Shown here: one piece after another, positions 15,713 to 25,040 of the stretch
How the letters are laid out: each line of letters opens with the position of its first letter
Numbering within the stretch: position 1 is the stretch's first letter
Source of the DNA: Flavobacterium chungbukense
GTDB taxonomy: Bacteria > Bacteroidota > Bacteroidia > Flavobacteriales > Flavobacteriaceae
Length of the DNA: 64,000 nt
NCBI RefSeq assembly: GCF_020805785.1
Contig: NZ_JAJGZV010000002.1
Location: 186,001 to 250,000 of the forward strand
Reading direction: 5' to 3'
Program-made: the position numbers and the translations under genes
Notes under the pieces: generated by a model
Databases searched by the model: none
What the model saw: the letters and a program-made list of their open reading frames with translations, nothing else
Told to the model about the DNA's origin: nothing

Positions 15713-15906
15713 GAAGTACATTTTAACATTAAAACAGCATTAAAAAATTTATTCTATTAGAAAATAGCATTTTTATGTTAAATATTGAGTGATTCTTCTT
15801 AGCAATTTTGGTTAAAATTCTTCAATTTATTCATATTTTTAAATCATTTCTCTTAATTTATTTTTAAAACTTCATTAAACAGCTGTTAAAACTTAATAAG
15901 AATCCG
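15713..15906. other. Gap before the Kai cassette
   Basis: An AT-rich stretch with no gene and no strong repeat. It separates the SDR operator from the kaiC promoter. Confidence 0.4.
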
Positions 15907-15936
15907 TTGAAAATCTTCGAAGAAAACGTATATTTG
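15907..15936 (+). promoter_or_regulatory. kaiC promoter
   Basis: TTG (15907-15909), a 19-bp spacer, TATATTTG (15929-15936): an excellent match to the Bacteroidota consensus. The predicted start near 15943 leaves a leader of only about 17 nt before the GTG. Confidence 0.78.
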
Positions 15937-15959
15937 AGTTAATACAGAAATTTATTATC

Positions 15960-17633
15960 GTGCAAGAAAAAACAAAATCACATAGTTTTATATTTCCAAA
16001 AACTCCTACTGGAGTCGACGGACTAGACGAGATTACGGATGGGGGATTTCCGAAGGGACGTCCAACTTTAATCTGCGGTGGTGCCGGGTGCGGCAAAACA
16101 TTATTGTCCATGCAGTTCCTTATTAAAGGAATAACAGAATATGACGAACCTGGAGTTTTCATGTCTTTTGAAGAACCTTCGGATGATCTTACCCTGAATG
16201 TCAAATCATTAGGCTTTGACCTTGAACAACTTAAAAAAGATAAAAAACTCGTAGTAGACCATGTTCGCGTTGAAAGATCGGAAATTGAAGAAGCAGGCGA
16301 ATACGATCTTGACGGTTTGTTTATTCGTTTAGGACATGCCATCGATTCTATAAAAGCAACTCGTGTTGTACTCGATACAATCGAATCTCTTTTTGCAGGT
16401 TTGGACAATCAAGCCATATTAAGAGCCGAATTGCGAAGATTATTTCATTGGTTAAAAACAAAAGGCGTAACGGCTGTTATTACAGGAGAACGCGGTGAAG
16501 CGACATTGACCCGTCAAGGTCTGGAAGAATACGTTTCCGACTGTGTAATTGTCCTTGATCATCGTGTAATTGAACAGGTTTCGACTAGAAGACTTCGCAT
16601 TGTAAAATACAGAGGGTCAACACATGGAACAAACGAATACCCGTTTTTAATTGATGAAGACGGAATTTCAGTACTTCCAATTACATCTCTAAAACTAGAT
16701 AACGAAGTTTCCTCAGATATCATTTCTACAGGTGTACCTGGATTAAATGAAATGTTTCATGGCGGCGGATTTTATCGTGGCAGTAACATTTTGGTTTCTG
16801 GAACTGCTGGAACGGCCAAAACTACAGTTGCCTGCTATTTTGCCAATGAACAATGCGAAAAGAACGAAAAAACAATTTATTTTGCTTTTGAGGAATCGCC
16901 GCATCAATTGGTCCGTAACATGAAATCGATCGGAATCGATCTGGAAAAACACATCAAAAAAGGTATTTTGCAAATTCATTCTTCACGCCCATCTTTAAAT
17001 GGTTTGGAACTGCATTTGCTTACCCTTAGAAAATTAATTAAAGAGTTTGAGCCGACGACAATTATTATAGATCCTATTAGTAATCTTATTTCGGTGGGAA
17101 GCGAACACGAAGTGCGTTCAATGCTTGTTCGATTGATTGATATGCTGAAAGCCAATAATATTACAGCCATGTTTACGTCATTAAACAAACAAACGGACAG
17201 TTTTAGACCGGATTTGGCAGAGGAATCAGTTTCTTCATTAGTGGATACTTGGATTACCGTTCGTGATATGGAAGGCGTTGGCGAAAGAAACCGTGGCATT
17301 TTCATTATCAAAGCGCGTGGAATGGGTCATTCTAACCAAGTAAGAGAATTTGTAATTACAAGTAAAGGAATTGAATTGCTAGATGTAGAATTAGGTCCGC
17401 AGGGAATTTTAACGGGAGCTGCAAGACAATCTTATCAATTCAAAAAGACCATGTCTGATATTAAACTTCAAAACGAAATCAGTCGAAAAGACAGGGAAAT
17501 TGAGCGCAAACGCAAAGTTCTTGAAGCGAATATCGAAGCGTTGAGAAACGAATTTGAATCGGCAGAAGAAGAGTTAAGTATCCTTAAAGCAACAGAAGAA
17601 TTGCAGGAAAAACTGTCTTCTAAGAAAAAATAA
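15960..17633 (+). CDS. kaiC: KaiC-like double ATPase
   Basis: 557 residues with two RecA-like domains. Domain I has Walker A GGAGCGKT (40-47) and the catalytic Glu pair E71/E72; domain II has GTAGTAKT (281-288) and E311/E312. The position of the cyanobacterial phosphosites S431/T432 is occupied by S425/S426 in SVSSLVDTW, so autophosphorylation is plausible. A C-terminal tail (about 495-555) is a charged coiled coil, unlike the short KaiA-binding tail of cyanobacteria, and no kaiA is present. The start is a GTG at 15960, supported by the promoter just upstream. It heads a tight operon with two kaiB genes, a kinase and a receiver. Confidence 0.93.
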   Translation: MQEKTKSHSFIFPKTPTGVDGLDEITDGGFPKGRPTLICGGAGCGKTLLSMQFLIKGITEYDEPGVFMSFEEPSDDLTLNVKSLGFDLEQLKKDKKLVVDHVRVERSEIEEAGEYDLDGLFIRLGHAIDSIKATRVVLDTIESLFAGLDNQAILRAELRRLFHWLKTKGVTAVITGERGEATLTRQGLEEYVSDCVIVLDHRVIEQVSTRRLRIVKYRGSTHGTNEYPFLIDEDGISVLPITSLKLDNEVSSDIISTGVPGLNEMFHGGGFYRGSNILVSGTAGTAKTTVACYFANEQCEKNEKTIYFAFEESPHQLVRNMKSIGIDLEKHIKKGILQIHSSRPSLNGLELHLLTLRKLIKEFEPTTIIIDPISNLISVGSEHEVRSMLVRLIDMLKANNITAMFTSLNKQTDSFRPDLAEESVSSLVDTWITVRDMEGVGERNRGIFIIKARGMGHSNQVREFVITSKGIELLDVELGPQGILTGAARQSYQFKKTMSDIKLQNEISRKDREIERKRKVLEANIEALRNEFESAEEELSILKATEELQEKLSSKKK

Positions 17634-17638
17634 ATCAA

Positions 17639-17932
17639 ATGAAAAAAGAAGTAGCCGAATGGCAATTATTGCTTTATATAGCAGGGCAAACGCCAAAATC
17701 GATCAAGGCACTTGAGAATATAAAGAAGTACGCCGAGGAACATTTAAAAGGAAAATACAGCATCGAAATTATCGATTTGCTGAAGAGTCCACAATTGGCA
17801 GAAGGCGATCAGATTTTGGCAGTACCGACTTTGGTGCGTAAATTTCCCGAACCTATTCGTAAAATTATTGGTGACCTTTCTAATGAAGAAAGAGTGCTTG
17901 TTGGACTTAACATCAAACCCATAAACTCTTAA
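17639..17932 (+). CDS. kaiB: KaiB family protein (first copy)
   Basis: 97 residues matching canonical KaiB closely: [22 protein letters not shown] at the start, [29 protein letters not shown] in the middle and [15 protein letters not shown] near the end. In cyanobacteria KaiB switches fold and docks on the KaiC CI ring. The gene starts 5 bp after the kaiC stop. Confidence 0.92.
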   Translation: MKKEVAEWQLLLYIAGQTPKSIKALENIKKYAEEHLKGKYSIEIIDLLKSPQLAEGDQILAVPTLVRKFPEPIRKIIGDLSNEERVLVGLNIKPINS

Positions 17933-17934
17933 AC

Positions 17935-18234
17935 ATGGAAGATTCATCTGATGGCACTAGTACAACCAAACATAAGTTTAAGCTTTTTGTTTCAGGTATG
18001 TCTGTTAAATCAGGACATGCAATCGAAAATATACGCAAAATCTGCGACACATACCTCACTAACAATTATGAATTAGAAATTGTTGATATTAGCCGTGATA
18101 AAGAACAGGCGGTGATTCATCAAATTGTAGCCATTCCTACTTTGATAAAAACACACCCAGAACCTAAAAGAATCATTTTAGGCGATTTATCAGATAAAGA
18201 AAAAGTATTATACATACTTAATTTAAGTGAATAA
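17935..18234 (+). CDS. KaiB family protein (second, divergent copy)
   Basis: 99 residues. It shares the KaiB framework (KLFVSGMSVKSGHAIENIRKIC, VAIPTLIKTHPEPKRIILGDLSDKEKVL) but has a longer polar N terminus and differs from the first copy at most positions, including DISRDKEQAVIHQ in place of [13 protein letters not shown]. The gap to the first copy is 2 bp. The two copies may form different complexes with KaiC or the kinase; this is inference. Confidence 0.9.
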   Translation: MEDSSDGTSTTKHKFKLFVSGMSVKSGHAIENIRKICDTYLTNNYELEIVDISRDKEQAVIHQIVAIPTLIKTHPEPKRIILGDLSDKEKVLYILNLSE

Positions 18235-19492
18235 TTTGAAGGAAGATAAAAAAAATATAGCCGCATTATTAGCAGAAATTGAATCATTAAAGGAAGAACT
18301 TTATGAATCAAATAGCATTGTTAATGCGATAAAACAAGGAGATGTAGATGCACTTGTAGTGAGTAGCAATGGGGTTCCTGAGATTTATTCTTTGGAAACA
18401 GCCGATTATACTTATCGTCTTCTTATCGAAAAATTTGGTCAAGGCGCACTTAGCATTTCCCGAAAAGGACTTATTTTGTACTGTAATGAGTACTTTTCTA
18501 AATTAGTTGGAATTCCATCAGAAAAAATAATTGGGAATTATCTTAGTGAATATTTTATTAGTCCCTCACAGTTTGTCTCTATAATTGAGGCTTTGCGTTA
18601 CGGCATTACCACTCACGAGATTCTTTTTAAATCGGAGAATGAAAAAAAGATTTTCCCCGCTTATATTGCTTTAACAGATCTTGAACCTGCTGTAGAAGCA
18701 ATCGGAATCGTAATTACCGATTTAACAGAAAAGAAAAAACACGAAGAAGCTTTACTGCGACATCAGACAGAATTAGAAGAAAAAATACATGAACTGAATA
18801 AAACAAATCGCAATCTCGAGGAGTTTATTCATGTGATATCGCACGATTTGAAAGAACCATTGCGAAAAATTGTAATGAATACTAGCAGAATTGACGATAG
18901 TTATTTTAAGGAATCAGATGCTAGAGCTGTAAGTGTAATGAAGTTATCTGCACTTCGATTAAATTCTCTTGTAGACGATTTAGTGCAATATTCGTCTCAT
19001 ACCGCTCAGGAAGAACGAACAGAAATAGATTTACAAACTGTAATTTCTGAGGTTATAGAAGATTTTGAAATTGTAATTTCAGATAAGAAGGCGATTATCA
19101 AAACAGGAAAATTGCCTGTTATCAAAGCTTCAAGAGTTCAGATGAGACAGCTTTTTTCTAATCTTATTTCGAACGCGATTAAGTATAGTAAAACAAATAT
19201 CCCTCCAATAATAGAAATTTTTCAAGAAGAGAATTTAAATACTGAAATACCAAATCAAAATACTAAATTTGTCAAAGTACAGATCAAAGATAATGGCATC
19301 GGAATGGAAGAAACCCATTTGCTTAAAATTTTCGTCATTTTTCAGCGACTGCACGCCCGAAACGAATATTCAGGAAACGGTATTGGTTTGGCTATCTGTA
19401 AAAAGATTATGGAAAACCATTCTGGAAACATTACCGTACAAAGTATATTAAACGAAGGCACAACATTTAACCTTTTCTTCCCGATTTTATAA
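18227..19492 (+). CDS. PAS-domain sensor histidine kinase of the Kai cassette
   Basis: 421 residues, soluble, with no membrane segment. A short coiled coil (1-45) is followed by a PAS domain (about 60-165), then a DHp domain with the phospho-acceptor His206 in SHDLKEPLRK and a HATPase domain (NLISNAIKYS, DNGIGM, GNGIGLAI). It starts with a GTG overlapping the second kaiB by 8 bp, so translation is coupled. It is similar in design to the kinase module of the phytochrome at 40434-42710. It is a likely reader or controller of the KaiC/KaiB state. Confidence 0.92.
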   Translation: MNNLKEDKKNIAALLAEIESLKEELYESNSIVNAIKQGDVDALVVSSNGVPEIYSLETADYTYRLLIEKFGQGALSISRKGLILYCNEYFSKLVGIPSEKIIGNYLSEYFISPSQFVSIIEALRYGITTHEILFKSENEKKIFPAYIALTDLEPAVEAIGIVITDLTEKKKHEEALLRHQTELEEKIHELNKTNRNLEEFIHVISHDLKEPLRKIVMNTSRIDDSYFKESDARAVSVMKLSALRLNSLVDDLVQYSSHTAQEERTEIDLQTVISEVIEDFEIVISDKKAIIKTGKLPVIKASRVQMRQLFSNLISNAIKYSKTNIPPIIEIFQEENLNTEIPNQNTKFVKVQIKDNGIGMEETHLLKIFVIFQRLHARNEYSGNGIGLAICKKIMENHSGNITVQSILNEGTTFNLFFPIL

Positions 19493-19493
19493 A

Positions 19494-19898
19494 ATGCCAG
19501 AAAAATATAATTTACATATCGTAATTGCAGAAGACGATCTTGATGATGCGGATGTTATTACAGAAACCTTTAACAACAATCCAAGTTTTAGCAAAGTTAG
19601 TCTTGTGGCGAATGGTGAGGAATTATTAAATTACCTTAAAGATACTTCCAAACAAAATCCTGACGTTATTCTTACTGATATTAATATGCCACTTGTCGAC
19701 GGCATTGAAGCTTTGCAGGAGATTCTGAAAACTAAAGAATTAAAAGATATTCCGTGTTTTGTTTATTCAACCAGCATCAATCCTTCTTATAAAGAAAAAT
19801 GCGATGATCTTGGCGTTAAAGCCTACTTAATTAAGCCTTATTCTTTTGAAGCTTTCGCTGAAATTCCGAAGACTATTTTGAGTATTATTGCATCGTAA
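19494..19898 (+). CDS. Single-domain response regulator
   Basis: 134 residues, only a receiver domain: acidic pair in IAEDDLDD (13-15), phospho-acceptor Asp62 in ILTDINMP, and conserved Lys114 in LIKPYS. There is no output domain, so it must act by protein contact, as CheY- or Rcp1-type receivers do. It starts 1 bp after the kinase stop and ends the cassette. Confidence 0.93.
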   Translation: MPEKYNLHIVIAEDDLDDADVITETFNNNPSFSKVSLVANGEELLNYLKDTSKQNPDVILTDINMPLVDGIEALQEILKTKELKDIPCFVYSTSINPSYKEKCDDLGVKAYLIKPYSFEAFAEIPKTILSIIAS

Positions 19899-19957
19899 AA
19901 TTCACTTTAAAACATTAAAAACAATCGCTTTTACTTTTTATCATTATTTTAGAATTT

Positions 19958-19977
19958 ATGGTATAACTTTGTAACCA
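19958..19977 (+). promoter_or_regulatory. hxlR operator/promoter, exact copy of the element at 15675-15694
   Basis: ATGGTATAACTTTGTAACCA contains the -7 box TAACTTTG (19964-19971) within an imperfect TGGT ... ACCA palindrome. The identical 20 bp lies upstream of the SDR gene in the same orientation. No clear -33 TTG is present. Confidence 0.65.
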
Positions 19978-20007
19978 TTTAACATTCTAAACTAATGGTA
20001 TTTTGTT

Positions 20008-20343
20008 ATGGAAAGAAATCAGAAAGAAGAAGTACAAGCGCTTCAAGACACTTTGCATGTTTTGGGCGGTAAATGGCGACTGCCGATTATCAACTCAATT
20101 TGTAACGGGAATAATCGTTTTAGAGAAATAGAACGCAGTATTCCAGGAATCACAACGCGTATGCTTTCGAGAGAACTCAAAGAAATGGAATTGAACATGC
20201 TGATTAAAAGAACCGAAGATCGCGATGCCGAAATTCAGGTAAAATATGAATCTACGCCTTACTGTAAATCTTTTGCGCCAGTTATTGAAGAAATGATTAA
20301 ATGGGGAAAATCGCATAGAGAAGAAATCATTAGAAACTTTTAA
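20008..20343 (+). CDS. HxlR family transcriptional regulator
   Basis: 111 residues. A winged helix with the HxlR signature HVLGGKWRLPIINSICNGNNRFREIERSIPGITTRMLSRELKEME is split here as HVLGGKWRLPII and IPGITTRMLSRELKE. Members bind palindromic sites as dimers and often control a divergent SDR or quinone reductase gene. It probably regulates itself and the SDR gene at 14889-15632 through the shared operator. Confidence 0.92.
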   Translation: MERNQKEEVQALQDTLHVLGGKWRLPIINSICNGNNRFREIERSIPGITTRMLSRELKEMELNMLIKRTEDRDAEIQVKYESTPYCKSFAPVIEEMIKWGKSHREEIIRNF

Positions 20344-20352
20344 ATATTCGCC

Positions 20353-20399
20353 CGCAGATTTGCAGATTTTATTAATTAAAAAAATCTGCTTGATCTGCG
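20353..20399 (+). terminator. CGCAGATTT-type inverted repeat after hxlR
   Basis: CGCAGATTTGCAGATTTT (20353-20370) pairs imperfectly with AAAATCTGCTTGATCTGCG (20381-20399). It is a member of the CGCAGATTT repeat family found in several gaps here and may end hxlR transcription. Confidence 0.45.
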
Positions 20400-20577
20400 A
20401 AAGAAATATAAAATTTAAATAAAGAATCATAAAAGCATACTTCTGGAAACTTAAAAAGTGCTTAAAAATGTGTTTTCTTATGTTTTTTAGCCATAAAAGT
20501 CCTATCTTACAGAAAAGATAAAAGTCGATTCTGTTGGCCCTATCGGCTTAATTTCTAAAAACTAAAAAAGAAAACTA

Positions 20578-21654
20578 ATGAAACAATTATTACAGTGGAC
20601 CATCATAATTCCGATTCTATCGTGGGTTCTTTTATTTACCGGATTAGTAGACAACAGCAGTATATTTCAAATTGTTGCTAGTATTTTGCTTATTCTTAGC
20701 GTAATGTCTGCCGTTCATCATTCCGAAATTATTGCAGAACGCGTTGGCGAACCTTATGGAACGATAATTTTGGCGATTTCTATTACTGTGATTGAAGTTT
20801 CTATTATTGTCTCTTTAATGCTTTCAGAAGGTTCTGAAGCAGCTTCTTTGGCTAGAGATACGGTTTACGCCGCGACAATGCTTATCTTGAATGGTATTAT
20901 CGGATTGTGTCTTCTTATTGGAAGCATCAAACATTACGAACAGAATTTCTCTACTTCTTCTGTTACCATTGGTTTAGTTTCTTTGATTTCTATTATTGTA
21001 TTTACATTAGTTTTTCCAACATTTACAGAAAGTGTTCACGGATCTTATTATTCTACTCCACAATTAATATTTGCTTCTATTGCTTGCTTGGTTATTTACG
21101 GCTCATTTTTATTTGCACAAACAAAAGGTTATCGTCAATATTTTCTAACCAATGCGACTAGTGAAGATGAATCTAAAACACATCCAATTGAAATCAATAA
21201 CAAAACATTTTATACCAGTCTTATTTTTCTTTTGATCAGTTTAGGAATTGTAGTTTTATTAGCCAAAACGCTCTCTCCTACTATTGAAACTATTATTATA
21301 GGTTACAATCTTCCGAAATCTTTGGTTGGAGTTATCATTGCAATTATCATATTATTACCCGAAGCTATTGCAGCGATCATTGCAGCAAGAAAAAACAGAT
21401 TGCAAACAAGTCTTAATCTAGCTTTAGGTTCTGCCCTAGCCAGTATCGGATTGACAATTCCAAGTGTCGCAGCGGTTTGTATTATAATGGGAATGCCAAT
21501 TGTTCTCGGACTTGATATTAAATCGATTGTACTTTTAGCACTATCTGTTTTTACAGTTATGCTTTCTTTAAGCAAAGGCAAATCGAATATCGTTTATGGC
21601 GTTGTCCTTCTGGTCAATTTATTTGCCTTTATGTTTTTAATGATTTATCCTTGA
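20578..21654 (+). CDS. chaA: ChaA-type cation/proton antiporter
   Basis: 358 residues with about 11 membrane segments. The two inverted alpha repeats of the CaCA superfamily are clear: GEPYGTIILAISITVIEVS near 58-76 and PEAIAAIIAARKNRLQTSLN followed by ALGSALASIG near 260-290. Acidic residues E74 and E261 would line the ion path. E. coli ChaA exchanges Na+, K+ or Ca2+ for protons. It stands alone between repeat elements. Confidence 0.88.
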   Translation: MKQLLQWTIIIPILSWVLLFTGLVDNSSIFQIVASILLILSVMSAVHHSEIIAERVGEPYGTIILAISITVIEVSIIVSLMLSEGSEAASLARDTVYAATMLILNGIIGLCLLIGSIKHYEQNFSTSSVTIGLVSLISIIVFTLVFPTFTESVHGSYYSTPQLIFASIACLVIYGSFLFAQTKGYRQYFLTNATSEDESKTHPIEINNKTFYTSLIFLLISLGIVVLLAKTLSPTIETIIIGYNLPKSLVGVIIAIIILLPEAIAAIIAARKNRLQTSLNLALGSALASIGLTIPSVAAVCIIMGMPIVLGLDIKSIVLLALSVFTVMLSLSKGKSNIVYGVVLLVNLFAFMFLMIYP

Positions 21655-21688
21655 TTTTTTAAAAACATCACTTTTCTTTTAATATATT

Positions 21689-21745
21689 CTCTCGCAGATT
21701 TTTCAGATCAAAATAAATCTGCTTTATCAGCTAAATCTGCGAGAG
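21689..21745. terminator. Inverted repeat after chaA
   Basis: CTCTCGCAGATTT (21689-21701) and AAATCTGCGAGAG (21733-21745) are a perfect 13-bp pair. Member of the CGCAGATTT family; possible terminator. Confidence 0.5.
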
Positions 21746-22071
21746 AAATAGAACAGCCATTAGATCAATCTTATCAAAGTATGAAACTTTTACAAAGTTA
21801 AATATGATTATACCATTTACAACGATATAGTTCATAAACAGCGTTATAAGTGTATTTTTAACACCTATAAAAGTATCACAATAAAGACCAAAAGTGAACT
21901 ATTTTACTCCTTCTTTTTCAGCATTTTTCTCTAACTTAGCGGTCTACATTTTGAAATGTAAGATTAAAATAAACTTTGTTTTTCTGCAAAACACTGAATA
22001 AAAAAACGTTACTGTTTTTTCTCTTACTTTTTGCAGTCAACATCTTCTAATAATTTAGTTAATTGAAAACT
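21746..22071 (+). other. Leader region of gnd
   Basis: No gene is seen. A small palindrome TACATTT-TG-AAATGTA (21945-21960) could be an operator. I find no perfect TAnnTTTG box; AAACTTTG at 21971-21978 is the nearest. Confidence 0.35.
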
Positions 22072-23481
22072 ATGAACAAATTTGATTTTGGAATTGTAGG
22101 ACTCGGTGTAATGGGCCGTAACTTACTTTTAAATATTGCTAGCCACAACTTTGCGGCGGCAGGTTTAGATTTAGATACAGAAAAAGTCAATTCTCTTCAG
22201 CAAGAAGCTGATGCAGACCATACTATTGAAGCGACTACAGACGTTAAGCATTTTGTAGAACTTATTCAACAGCCTAGAGCCATTATGTTATTGGTTCCTG
22301 CGGGAAAACCTGTTGATAGTGCCATTGCAAGTTTACTTCCTCATTTAGATAAAGGAGATATTATTATTGATGGTGGAAACACTTATTTTACCGATACTGA
22401 CAGAAGATTTTTAGAATTATCTGAAAAAGGAATTCATTTCTTCGGAATGGGAATTTCTGGCGGTGAAAAAGGAGCTCGTTTCGGTCCTGCAATGATGCCA
22501 GGAGGAGATCAAAAAGCATATGAAAGACTTCGCCCTATTTTTGAAGCGATTGCTGCAAAAGTAGATGGTGAACCTTGTGTAGAATATTTAGGAAACGGTT
22601 CTGCTGGTAACTACGTAAAAATGGTTCACAACGGAATCGAATACGGAATCATGCAATTGATTTCTGAGATTTATGACTTAATGAAAAGAGGTTATAAACT
22701 AGATGATGAAACGATTCAAAAAACGTTTGCTGAATGGAATCAAACGGATGATTTAAGATCATATTTGATTGAAATTACCGGAAATATCTTAAAACAAAAA
22801 GACGAAGACGGAACACAGTTAATCAACAAGATTTCGGATTGGGCAAGATCTAAAGGTACAGGAAAATGGACTTCGCAAAATGCGATGGATTTACAAGTTC
22901 CAGTTCCGACAATCGACGCAGCTGTTAATATGCGTGATATGTCAAAAACTAAACCAGAAAGAATTGAGGCTGCTAAAAAATTAGTTTGGAATGCTGACGA
23001 AACGAATGTTCCTCAAAGCGAAGCAATTGCTGCTTTAAAATCGGCTTTGTATTTTTCTATCGTTGTAACTTATGCTCAAGGTTTAGCGCAGCTTCACACC
23101 GCTTCTAAAGAATACAACTACGGATTAAATTTAGAAACGGTTGCTAAAATCTGGCGTGGCGGATGTATCATTCGTGCTACTATTTTAGAAGATTTCAGAA
23201 AAGCATACGTTGCAAAAACAGATTTACCAAACTTGCTTTTAGATGGTGGAATCGCTTCAAAATTAACAGAAAACCAAGCAGGAATGAGAACAGCAATTCA
23301 GTTTGCGGTTCAACAAGGATTGCCTGTAGCAGGATTAATGAATTCGTTAGCATATTTCGACGCTTACCGATCTGCTAATCTGCCAACAAACCTAATTCAA
23401 GCACAGCGTGATTATTTTGGAGCTCATACTTACGAACGTATCGACAAAGAAGGCGTTTTCCATACACAATGGGCTGAATAA
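22072..23481 (+). CDS. gnd: 6-phosphogluconate dehydrogenase (decarboxylating)
   Basis: 469 residues, full length for the long bacterial form. It oxidises 6-phosphogluconate to ribulose 5-phosphate with CO2 release. The nucleotide loop is GLGVMGRN (10-17). Also visible are IIDGGNTYFTDTDRR, GMGISGGEKGARFGPAMMPGG and KMVHNGIEYGIMQL with the catalytic Lys/Asn/Glu, and the C-terminal QRDYFGAHTYERID. The ATG at 22072 is preferred to the in-frame TTG at 22063. It is first in the gnd-zwf-pgl operon, 26 bp from zwf. Confidence 0.97.
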   Translation: MNKFDFGIVGLGVMGRNLLLNIASHNFAAAGLDLDTEKVNSLQQEADADHTIEATTDVKHFVELIQQPRAIMLLVPAGKPVDSAIASLLPHLDKGDIIIDGGNTYFTDTDRRFLELSEKGIHFFGMGISGGEKGARFGPAMMPGGDQKAYERLRPIFEAIAAKVDGEPCVEYLGNGSAGNYVKMVHNGIEYGIMQLISEIYDLMKRGYKLDDETIQKTFAEWNQTDDLRSYLIEITGNILKQKDEDGTQLINKISDWARSKGTGKWTSQNAMDLQVPVPTIDAAVNMRDMSKTKPERIEAAKKLVWNADETNVPQSEAIAALKSALYFSIVVTYAQGLAQLHTASKEYNYGLNLETVAKIWRGGCIIRATILEDFRKAYVAKTDLPNLLLDGGIASKLTENQAGMRTAIQFAVQQGLPVAGLMNSLAYFDAYRSANLPTNLIQAQRDYFGAHTYERIDKEGVFHTQWAE

Positions 23482-23507
23482 CAATTAAGCAACACAACTA
23501 CACCACA

Positions 23508-25040
23508 ATGACTAAAAATAAACTTAAGAATCCAACAATCATTGTTATTTTTGGAGGAACCGGAGATTTGGCAAAGAGAAAACTCTTTCCCGCATTTCAA
23601 AATCTGTACCTTGACGGACGTATGTCTGAAAAGTTTCAGATTATTGCTCTTGGTAGAGCAGAAAAAACCAATGAAGATTTTCGCAGTTATGTCGCAGAAA
23701 ACTTAAATCTTTTTTCAAGAAGAAAAGGAATTGATGATCCAGAAACGGAAAAATTTCTTTCGCACATAACGTACCACAGTCTTGATATTGATAAAGAAGA
23801 ATCGTATGTCGGATTGAATGAAAAAATCAACAATTTCGATCAGGCTTTTGGCGAACGTGCCAATCGTCTTTTCTATCTTTCGATTACACCTTCTTTTATT
23901 TCAACAATTTCTAGCAATATCAAAAAAATCGGACTTGCGGCAAACCCGAAACAAGACCGTATTATTATAGAAAAACCTTTTGGTTACGATAAAACTTCTG
24001 CAATTGAATTGAATGAAATGCTTTCGCAGACTTTCAAAGAAGAGCAGATTTATAGAATTGACCATTATTTAGGTAAAGAAACCGTTCAGAATATCTTGGC
24101 TTTCCGTTTTGGAAATTCAATGTTTGAACCTCTATGGAGTCGTAATTTCATTGATTTCGTGCAAATTACAGTTGCAGAAGAAGTTGGCGTTGAAGAACGA
24201 GGCGGATTCTACGAAGGTGTTGGAGCATTAAAAGATATGATTCAGAATCACTTGCTTCAGATCTTATGTATGACGGCTATGGAAGCACCTGCATCTTTAA
24301 ATGCAGATGATATCCGTAATCGTAAAGCAGATGTTTTAAAATCAATTCGCCGTATCAAACCAGACGAAGTTGACCACTATATTGTTAGAGGTCAATATGA
24401 TGCAGGGGAAATAAAAGGCGTTCCAGTTCCAGGATATCGTCAAGATAAAGGTATTGCACCAGATTCTAATACAGAAACTTATGTAGCAATGAAGATTTAT
24501 CTGGACAACTGGAGATGGCAGGGAATTCCGTTCTATTTGCGTTCTGGAAAAAGAATGGAAGAAAAACAGTCTTCTATCATTATTCAGTTTAAACCAGTTC
24601 CGCATTCTTCATTTTCTTATGGAAAAGAAGGTATGACTCCAAACCGATTGATTATCAACATTCAGCCTTCAATGGACATTAAACTGCAGTTTATGACCAA
24701 AAAACCAGGTTTATCAATGTCTTTAAGACCTGCTGAAATGGTTTTTGATTATTTTTCTTGTTCAACAATGTCGCCAGAAGCTTATGAAACATTACTTGCA
24801 GATGCATTACTAGGCGATCCTACTCTATTTATGCGTTGGGATCAAGTTGAAGAAGCTTGGGACGCAATCGATACCATTCAGCAAGTTTGGAAAACAACTG
24901 CTCCAAAAAATTTCCCGAATTACAAAGCAGGAAGCTGGGGACCTGAAGAAGCTGACGAATTGTTAGCACGCCAAGGACATGCATGGATTCCGAATACACA
25001 AACAAAAGAAGAAGTTTTAAATGATACAGATATACAATAA
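23508..25040 (+). CDS. zwf: Glucose-6-phosphate 1-dehydrogenase
   Basis: 510 residues, typical length. It catalyses the first step of the oxidative pentose phosphate pathway. The dinucleotide loop is FGGTGDLAKRK (15-25), EKPFG is at 155-159 and the substrate/catalytic motif is RIDHYLGKE (183-191). The C-terminal region with WEEAWD-like QVEEAWDAID and KNFPNYKAGSWGP is intact. Its last 20 bp overlap the pgl start, so translation is probably coupled. Confidence 0.97.
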   Translation: MTKNKLKNPTIIVIFGGTGDLAKRKLFPAFQNLYLDGRMSEKFQIIALGRAEKTNEDFRSYVAENLNLFSRRKGIDDPETEKFLSHITYHSLDIDKEESYVGLNEKINNFDQAFGERANRLFYLSITPSFISTISSNIKKIGLAANPKQDRIIIEKPFGYDKTSAIELNEMLSQTFKEEQIYRIDHYLGKETVQNILAFRFGNSMFEPLWSRNFIDFVQITVAEEVGVEERGGFYEGVGALKDMIQNHLLQILCMTAMEAPASLNADDIRNRKADVLKSIRRIKPDEVDHYIVRGQYDAGEIKGVPVPGYRQDKGIAPDSNTETYVAMKIYLDNWRWQGIPFYLRSGKRMEEKQSSIIIQFKPVPHSSFSYGKEGMTPNRLIINIQPSMDIKLQFMTKKPGLSMSLRPAEMVFDYFSCSTMSPEAYETLLADALLGDPTLFMRWDQVEEAWDAIDTIQQVWKTTAPKNFPNYKAGSWGPEEADELLARQGHAWIPNTQTKEEVLNDTDIQ

